In this document: piece by piece, positions 57,498-64,000 of the stretch | How the letters are laid out: each line of letters starts with the position of its first letter | Numbering within the stretch: the stretch's first letter is position 1 | NCBI GenBank assembly: GCA_000827265.1 | Contig: KN834762.1 | Location: 374,939-438,938 of the forward strand | Reading direction: 5' to 3' | Source of the DNA: Collybiopsis luxurians FD-317 M1 | Lineage: Eukaryota; Basidiomycota; Agaricomycetes; Agaricales; Omphalotaceae | DNA length: 64,000 nucleotides | The notes under the pieces: generated by a model | Told to the model about the DNA's origin: nothing | Database searches by the model: none | The model's input: only the letters and a program-made list of their open reading frames with translations | Translations under genes and position numbers: made by a program

Positions 57498-59171
57498 TCA
57501 AGCCGGAATAGGAACTTCTGCTTGTGGGGTAAGTCGTACCGCATGCCTCCGGAACGTGTTATCAAAGTCAACTGTCGCAGAGTGTGCGGTGACCCGATTA
57601 TCCTGGAGAGAAAAAGAAACAGAGTGAGTCAAAGTAACCACTTTAGGTTTGAACCTCAGGGACCATAACGGCCATTTTTCTTCGCTCCTAGGAGTTACCG
57701 AAGAAAAGAATAGCCCAGAAATAGATTTTTAAAAAAATAAACGCACCCACACAACGACCGTACCGGGATGATAATTCGCTCTGATATGGAAATCTGCTCC
57801 TTTGGCTTGATGATCGAAGAGGAAATTGAGCAGGTTATCCGACTCTTCCTTGTTGTACCCTACAATACGACGCGTAAAGCCGGAGTTCACGTAGAGCGCA
57901 CGCTCTCCAGTAAGAGGATGGCGTCTAACCAAAGGGTGCTATGAAACTGGCTTTGAGTTTTCCTTTTTTGTTTTCTCGCGAACATGCAGAACGAAAAAAA
58001 CCGAGGCTTGCAAAAAAGGACTTACCTCGGTCTCCACGGGTTCTCTCCTTACGACTCCCCCTCGCTGTCGAGAAAACTCTGCCTGTTCGACTGCAGAATG
58101 GACGGCTCGCAGACCTTCGAGGCGTTTTCTAAATTCCGGGGACAACCGATTATAGGCTTCGACTTGCGACAGGAACAGTGTATCCCCGCCGACACTTGGC
58201 TTGGAGACAGGGGAATGAATCAATGAAGGGTTCTGACGAAGGCGCTTGCTTTTCGCGTACCTGGTCGAGAATGAAGAAGAAGGTGGTGCTGGGCGGCTGT
58301 TTCTCATACGACTACGAAGGTTCAATCGAAATTTCAGTTTTTCGGAATGAAATGTCAGTAGCCATGGCGGTTGGATAGACAGCTCGGGTGGATACATATG
58401 TTGAATTAGGAAGGGGAGTCAAACTTACAATATCCGAATGCCACTGCACACCACTAGTTCGGTTGGGCCTGCGCAAGATGTCATGCTCGGGGTCGCGATA
58501 TACTAAGTAGTGATAAACATCAGAGGAAAAATGCATGGAGAAAGTCTGTCAGCTTGCACTTACCGACGTGGAATTCAGGAAAGTTTTGTACGTTGCCGCT
58601 TGTTGGATGCCTCTGGATGGGTCCAAAATGTCTAATAAAGCCCAGGAAGGTTAAACCGAGTAGAGATACAGAAGGGTCCACCAATACCTGGCAATTTCGA
58701 TCTGTCTTTCAGGCCCAATGTCTTTGAAGTCTTGGTCCCTGAAGAGAAGAACTTTACGTTCGGCGGCGAATAGGGCCAGCTCATTAAGACCCTCCTTGCT
58801 CAACGAGGAAATTTGGACCCCGGAAATTTCAGTGCCGAGGTAAGGGCTTATGTTCCTTGTAGTCACATTGGCATTCAAAAGATTGGGTTTAGCGGGATCA
58901 GCCTGTGCCCCGGGATCACTGTGCTCTGGAGGAGAGCCTGTCAACTACGCAGGGACTTCGGAGGCGCATTACTCACCAAATAGCTCAGTCGGAGGGAATT
59001 TCTCATTGTGATCATAGTAAGGGTAATAAAACGGATAAGCTAGCCCCTGCGGCTAAATACAGGACTTGTAAGCTTTATGACCGACCACTGACAGTGGAGC
59101 ATTACCTTGGCCTTCAAGTCAGCCGGAGCTGGTACTGTGGTTTCCTTCAAATCAGCGACAGATGGAGCCAT
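57498..59171 (-). CDS. TauD/TfdA-type Fe(II)/2-oxoglutarate-dependent dioxygenase
   Basis: Family members hydroxylate sulfonates such as taurine, or related small substrates, using 2-oxoglutarate; fungal homologues are often called alpha-ketoglutarate-dependent sulfonate dioxygenases. ATG at 59169-59171 (MAPSVADLKETTVPAPADLK). Blocks: YPFYYPYYDHNEKFPPTELF, DPGAQADPAKPNLLNA, YLGTEISGVQISSLSKEGL, KVLLFRDQDF, FHVVYRDPEHDILRRPNRTS, VQWHSDI (HxD iron ligands), GGDTLFLSQVEAYNRLSPEF, HPLVRRHPLTGERALYVNSG, NYHPGTVVVWDNRVTAHSAT (distal His) and FRRHAVRLTP (2-oxoglutarate-binding Arg), ending at 57498. All iron and cosubstrate residues are present. About seven introns. The second intron appears to be only 39 nt and is the weakest join. 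Confidence 0.92.
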
Positions 59172-59504
59172 TGGTTCAGTGAACATTCCCTCGTTCCAGC
59201 CATTTTATCTCCTCTGTAACGAATCATCATAAGCATGCAATATGAGCCGTACAAAGCGCAATTGATAGAAATAACGAAAAAGAGCAGTTATTTCCTAGAA
59301 AAAAATAGTCATCTGCTCATTCAGCTGAATGCTGGGGAGCCATATCTCTAACAAAAAAATTCATGACGAAGTAAATCCACGAGATGGCGCAAGATGATAC
59401 GAAGTCGGGGGCATATTCGAAGCAAGCCTTATTCTAGTGCTATAACCAGCCGTCGGCAAAAGATAGACCTGAAAAGTCCTTTATCCTCCCATAACTGCTC
59501 TCTA
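59172..59504. other. Short intergenic region between the dioxygenase and membrane-protein genes
   Basis: About 330 bases containing the promoter side of the dioxygenase gene and the 3' side of the membrane-protein gene. No feature recognised. Confidence 0.55.
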
Positions 59505-60719
59505 TTATCGCTCTAGAAAGGCTAGCGCAGGGGCAACAACGCCAACAGAAGCTAGTACCGTACAAGGTAGGAGTGCCAATCTGCTTGACTTTGGCTTGGA
59601 CGTGGTGTTCCGAACTACGTACGAGAAACTCGTCCATATCACATCCCAACCAATGGATGATTGGGCAGGATGAGAGAACAGCATGTTCCAGAAAGCGCTA
59701 AAGAACGGCTGATCGAGAGTCGAGAACAGAACAGCAGAATTCCACACGTGTATGACTGCAGTTGTGAGAAAGACCAATAGCAGAAGCGTCCGGTAATTCA
59801 GCGAGAAGCGCGCGGTAGGTGATCCATTCAGATAAGGGCCAAACAAGAGCGGAACCATCGCGGATGTGTGCATGACAAGTAAATTTGGTAAGAAGCTGCG
59901 TTCGTTGGTAAACGGCGTGTATGAGACTGAAATCAGAGACACCAGGATGCTGAGCCAGAGCACCGGGCCAGCAAACATGGCTTTCTTTGCTGGCCGGAAT
60001 GTAGATAGAGAGATCGCGACATAGAAAAGATTTGTCGCGACCGATATAGCGACGAGCTGTCCTAAGAGCATGTAGGCCCAGAAATATCTGATATTGCGGC
60101 GTTTTCCTAATAATAGCAAGAAGTTCAATCAGGACTACAGCTGCTTTGAAGAATTCCCGCACCTTCAAAGAAGATGAACATCGTCCAAGCCCCGACAGTG
60201 TACGAGCAAAGCTGTGGTCCATGTCACCTTACAGCCAAGCAACAAGAATATCTCTCTCCACGTACCTGTTCACTCAGCCACCATCTAAGAGGACTAGAGC
60301 AGACTGTGAACCACGCCTGCTCAAATAGGGCCGTGTCTACAAGCCATTGACTCAAACGGTCAGAAAATGAACTATCGTAGGACCCAATTCTCGCTTCATG
60401 GTCATGGAAACTCCACTGCATTGGCATGTCTTCAGTAACATATATAGGCGATTTGTGTACACTCGTACCTCCATGAATCTGAACATATCTTATCACAAGA
60501 TGAGTAGATGCTACGCGCTGCTCAGGTACACTCACAATACCAGGTATGTATGAATGAGCCAGCTGCGAGGAAAGCAAACAAGCTTGCCCGTTTTTGGCGC
60601 GAGAGGTCCCCTATAGCAGCATACTTCGGTAAGAGATTGTTCAATATAATTGTAAAAAGTGCAATTATGATGAGAAAGTAAGAGCTAAACACAGCTAACG
60701 CTATAGCGCGACCTGGCAT
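59505..60719 (-). CDS. Multi-pass membrane protein of unknown function
   Basis: ATG at 60717-60719 starts a hydrophobic helix (MPGRAIALAVFSSYFLIIIA). Further blocks are SRQKRASLFAFLAAGSFIHT, WSFHDHEARIGSYDSSFSDR, LFEQAWFTVCSSPLRWWLSE, then KRRNIRYFWAYMLLGQLVAI and SVATNLFYVAISLS. These are followed by several more hydrophobic segments (VLWLSILVSLISVSY; LLLLVFLTTAVIHVW; LALLPCTVLASVGVVAPALA), so seven or eight membrane spans are likely. Three introns in the 5' half (near 60130-60540) need to be removed. I do not recognise the family. Its order, with an ER-like short N-terminus and a soluble loop containing conserved-looking aromatic residues, resembles generic conserved fungal membrane proteins of unknown role. 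Confidence 0.75.
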
Positions 60720-62367
60720 GAGTTCAGAGTTGGCAGTGGAAATTACTCCGGTGATACCCGGAAGGCGCTTATCGTGCGCCCACCGTCACATCACAACATC
60801 AGCAGTCACTCAGACTGTCACGGATGTGGAGGTTGTCGCTGATCCATATGTACCTCTTTGGTACCTCTCCCCGTTGCCGACGCCCGAAATTCAGATATGA
60901 GATCGATTCACCGCTTTCAATAGAAAATCTGTGCGAGGCGACTCTTCCTTTAAGGCAAGTCTTGTGTCAAAACGCACAAGTAGCTTTTTAGAACGTGTTT
61001 AACAACTTAACACTGTATTGTCTCATTTCGAGGACCAACAGTGGATCCATGAGAAAGAGGAAGGTATAGGTGCGCTCAGTTCGGAACTGTTTTTGCAGAT
61101 CTCTTTGATATTTGCCTCTTGAACATATCCAGGTATGCCACAGTGGCTTGTTGCTCGCTCGGATTCGGGTACCAAATGGTTACCTTGACAGGCTACTTCT
61201 CAATACACCCAAAAGAGAAATTCTCCCTGCTACATACGTATCTTCCCGAGATTCGTCAGCAAATCATTTGCGGTTAAACTGAGCGAGATATGTCGCGTTT
61301 CTCTCTCTCCGACTTGACTTCGGGTAGAGGTGCGATCCCAATGCTTAAGCCTTCGATCATGGGTTCATTTACTATATTTTGGACAGGTCACAATTTACTT
61401 GAACCTACCGCTACATGATGAAGTAGGTTGCGATGTGTGGGTCGCCCAGGGTCAGCTGGATTTTTTTACTAAGTTGCATCGTTGGTATCACTGCGTTCAT
61501 GACTCAGGAGGCGGTAACCATTGGTAGATTTCATCAGTCACTGATGATTTCTCCTGGCCTTCTTGCTATGTCTGCTATTATGTGCGCTGACGATTAGTGG
61601 GTGTCTCATATGTTTCCGTGCTTTTCGACTGTGTCCTCGATTGCCATCTACTGACCTCATGTCGCGGCAGCTCTTAGCTAAATACAGCCAATCTTTTGAC
61701 TTGCTCATTCCTGTATCATTCCCAAAGCTGTCGTGCAGTGCCCAGCTTATTCCCAAGACTATTTCGGCGAAAGAGACCCAAATTCCAGGTCATATAGCCC
61801 AAGACCGTTCTCATTGTTCGCATATCAACATAACCCTGGGTTCAATAGAGAATTAGGCTGCGTCATACCCCAATCGTAATCAATTCGCCCATACAGAATT
61901 CGGGCTTATTTTTCTCCTCGAGGACAGTAGCCACCATCTCAATCAGTTTTTTTGAGTCAGGGGTAAGTCAACTGCCCAATACCACTTCAACATTCAACCT
62001 CCATTGTTTTCTCTGCAATCGAACAACGCTACTCGGTGGAGTCTCCATCCACATACGCTCTGTAATGTTGGGATCTTTTCCTCGATTTGGCATCTGTGGT
62101 ACCGCTTTGATACTACACATCCGCTCCCGTAATACTTAGGTACTTTCTGCACCGCCATACATATGAGGAACCGGACTTAACAATGTAGACCCCTTATGTT
62201 CAAAGATTATAGCCATGCGTGATTGAAGGTTTGAATGGAATTCAAAAACAGAAACTTGATAAGGATGTAGGGAAGAACGGTTTCCGTAGGTTGCACTCGC
62301 CAGTTGACCACAGTCATGTAATCTTTCGAGCTTGACGGAAAATGAGACGGTTTCTCTCGGCATGATA
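60720..62367. other. Long stretch without a supportable gene
   Basis: About 1.65 kb upstream of the membrane-protein gene and downstream of the NAT9-like gene. Short open frames (for example 61563-61856) lack family motifs and intron structure. No repeat, TIR or tRNA was recognised. Confidence 0.5.
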
Positions 62368-63244
62368 TCATTCAGATGTACCGGGATACCATCCCATCTC
62401 TACTTCTTCAAAGACCTTGATTTCTTTGGTGATTCGAAAGCCTAAACTTTCGAACAGCTTGATACTCGGCAGATTTGTATCCGAGATACGGGTTATCAAA
62501 CAGGTTGGAGGTACGAGATTTGGCATTTTGATGTGATGCTGAAGCGTCGGTGGTCTATCCGTCTGAGGATGCTGGGTGAAGTACTGTGGCGGACAGCCTG
62601 TGACATACGAGAACATGAGTTGTAGTGCCTCCTTCGCAAAGCCCTTTCTGCGGAAAGAGGGCTCTGTCGATAATAATATTCAGTCAGCCAATGGGCAACC
62701 GAAAAAAGTGGAACTTGTTCCCTACCCGCAATCATGATCTCAGCTTCAGCGGTGAATTCTTCCTCATCATCGGAGTCAATTTTGGAACCTGAGTCATGTT
62801 TTTGGGTCCCAGGGGATCCAGAAAAAAATACGTTGACATCTCCTATCATCGGGCGTTGTGAGAGACGAGGATCCTTTGGGGAAGCGATTTCCGAGACGGA
62901 AAGTGTCCCCTCGTTAGCAAGGATGATGAAAGTTAGTTTATCCTCGTCGTTTCGCCATCGCTCTGCACAGGGAGAGGATTAAGTCAACTCCGCGGCTATC
63001 ATCGTTATGAATCGTTACGTTGCATCTCAAACTCCTGTTCCAATGTAAGGGGCTCGCTTGCAGTTAAAACGCGAAGCTCCTCATTCTGCATCCAAGCATG
63101 ATATTTCTAAAGACGCGGAATAAATGAAGTTAAAACTGAAGCTTATTGCCGCTTAATCGGACTACCCACGGGAACGTGTTCTGCTTGATACGGAACAAGG
63201 AGGACGTTTTCTCCAATTAGCACAAGGTCCTGGTTGCAGAGCAT
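62368..63244 (-). CDS. NAT9-like GNAT N-acetyltransferase
   Basis: ATG at 63242-63244 gives MLCNQDLVLIGENVLLVPYQ, then (after an intron) KYHAWMQNEELRVLTASEPL, TLEQEFEMQ, ERWRNDEDKLTFIILANEG, MIGDVNVFFSG, EEEFTAEAEIMIAEPSFRRK, GFAKEALQLMFSYV and SIKLFESLGFRITKEIKVFE, ending at 62368. The layout (VPY ... HVP, W-N-D-E-D-K-TFI, GDVN-F, AE-EIMIAEP-RGKG, FE-LGF) matches the conserved eukaryotic NAT9 family. Its acceptor protein is not firmly known. The acetyl-CoA loop reads RRKGFA rather than the R-x-x-G-x-G/A form written RGKGLG in the human protein. A fungal insertion (about 62780-62830, acidic Ser-rich) separates the GDVN and EIMIA strands. Confidence 0.9.
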
Positions 63245-63418
63245 GTAAGAGTCGGTGCAAGTACAGCTTTGATCTGACGGACCGTCTACTCCGTTCGACA
63301 CTGCAAATGGAAATACATATATTGAAATTACATATCATTGATGGTATGGTACTAGAAGATACAGATATTACTTGTATGTAGATTAAATGTCCTGGTAAGA
63401 TAGTAAGATGACTTCTTT

Positions 63419-64000
63419 TCACAAAGACAACCGGTATTCAACGAAATTCATCTTCATACCCCCGGCTTCAAAATCGCTGTATGTGGTAGAATTGTAGGTC
63501 CAACCTATTTTGCCGTAAAGCTCCCGTGCGACAGGCTGGAAATTGGTAGTTTCAAGCCGCAACAAAGAAATCTGCTTTTCTTTGGCGTAGGAGATCAACG
63601 TTCGCATCAGCTTAGTACCGATGCCACGTTTGCGATATGCCGGTAAGACAAAAAGACGCTTCAATTCACCAATCATAGGTTCGTGATCAGTCTTTGGGGA
63701 GCAATCTTGGGTGATAATCAGTCCGCTTCAATAGGAAGGAAGCACGAAAGGCATCAACTTACCGAGCGCTACACAACCCACCACTTCGTATCCTCCTTCC
63801 GAAGTCGCAGAAGGAACCTCGGCAACCCAAAAACGTCTTGGGAGATGTCCATCTTTTTCATGCTCCAGTCGATAGTAGCGTTCAATATCAGACATGTCAC
63901 GACGAAGACCGGAACGATAGTAACCCAAAAAAGTTGTTCGAATCCGGTAGTAGACGGAAAGCATGAAGACGCAGGGCAATATGACTGCGACCAAGCCAAG
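63419..64000 (-). CDS. GNAT-family N-acetyltransferase with N-terminal membrane segment, truncated by the window end
   Basis: The frame is open to base 64000 (LGLVAVILPCVFMLSVYYRI), so the N-terminus lies outside. The visible part starts with a hydrophobic helix, then MSDIERYYRLEHEKDGHLPR, RFWVAEVPSATSEGGYEVVG, CVALG, an intron (about 63680-63765), ELKRLFVLPAYRKRGIGTKL (acetyl-CoA binding Q/RxxGxG/A loop), LISYAKEKQISLLRLETTNF and QPVARELYGKIGW, ending at 63419. A membrane-anchored GNAT with this order resembles the NAT8/camello group. It lies 174 bp upstream of the NAT9-like gene on the same strand but is only distantly related to it. The substrate is unknown. Confidence 0.85.

Noticed and set aside
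1..64000. CRISPR arrays, prophage or bacterial operons
   Set aside because: No direct-repeat/spacer arrays or prokaryotic gene organisation are present. The window is eukaryotic with pervasive short introns.

Overview
The window looks like a gene-dense stretch of a basidiomycete nuclear genome, most likely an Agaricomycete. Almost every gene is cut by many short GT-AG introns of about 47-68 nt. The transposons are Plavaka-like and hAT types common in mushroom-forming fungi. Several families are typical of plant-biomass degraders: an AA9 polysaccharide monooxygenase, two pectin methylesterases, and two GH31 glycosidases. No prokaryotic, viral or CRISPR features were seen. There is one assembly gap at 16044-16630.

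Layout. 1-9.6 kb (+): a 5'-truncated ATG4 autophagy protease, a TDG/Mug-type mismatch DNA glycosylase, and a large DUF2421-type membrane transporter. 9.9-11.9 kb (+): a gene that appears to encode an OTT_1508-like member of the nucleotide/nucleic-acid deaminase superfamily. 12-19.6 kb: a CpG-poor transposon graveyard. It holds a Plavaka-type remnant, a decayed hAT element interrupted by a second, internally deleted hAT (with recognisable TIRs and 8-bp target duplications), a probable further insertion containing the gap, and a possible Tc1/mariner end.

20-36 kb: a large inverted duplication. Two complete GH31 alpha-glucosidase-like genes point away from each other in arms of about 4.6 kb. Between them lie a dienoyl-CoA isomerase (-), an SSZ1-type Hsp70 (-) and a TKL-like kinase (+). 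The arms are near-identical in the 5' third of the gene but clearly diverged on either side, which suggests gene conversion.

36-45 kb: secreted and carbohydrate-active proteins: a cysteine-rich small secreted protein (-), an AA9 LPMO (+), an uncharacterised gene (-) and tandem pectin methylesterases (-). 45-54 kb (-): an OSH1/ORP-type oxysterol-binding protein (ankyrin-PH-FFAT-ORD) and a Ser/Thr-rich secreted protein. 54.6-56.8 kb (+): cytosine deaminase and nucleosome assembly protein NAP1. 57.5-64 kb (-): a TauD-type 2-oxoglutarate dioxygenase, a multi-pass membrane protein, a NAT9-like acetyltransferase and a truncated second GNAT acetyltransferase.

No operon logic is expected. The clearest functional grouping is extracellular carbohydrate breakdown (GH31 x2, AA9, PME x2). 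All exon joins come from reading frames by eye, checked by phase and family conservation. No alignment, splice predictor or database search was run.
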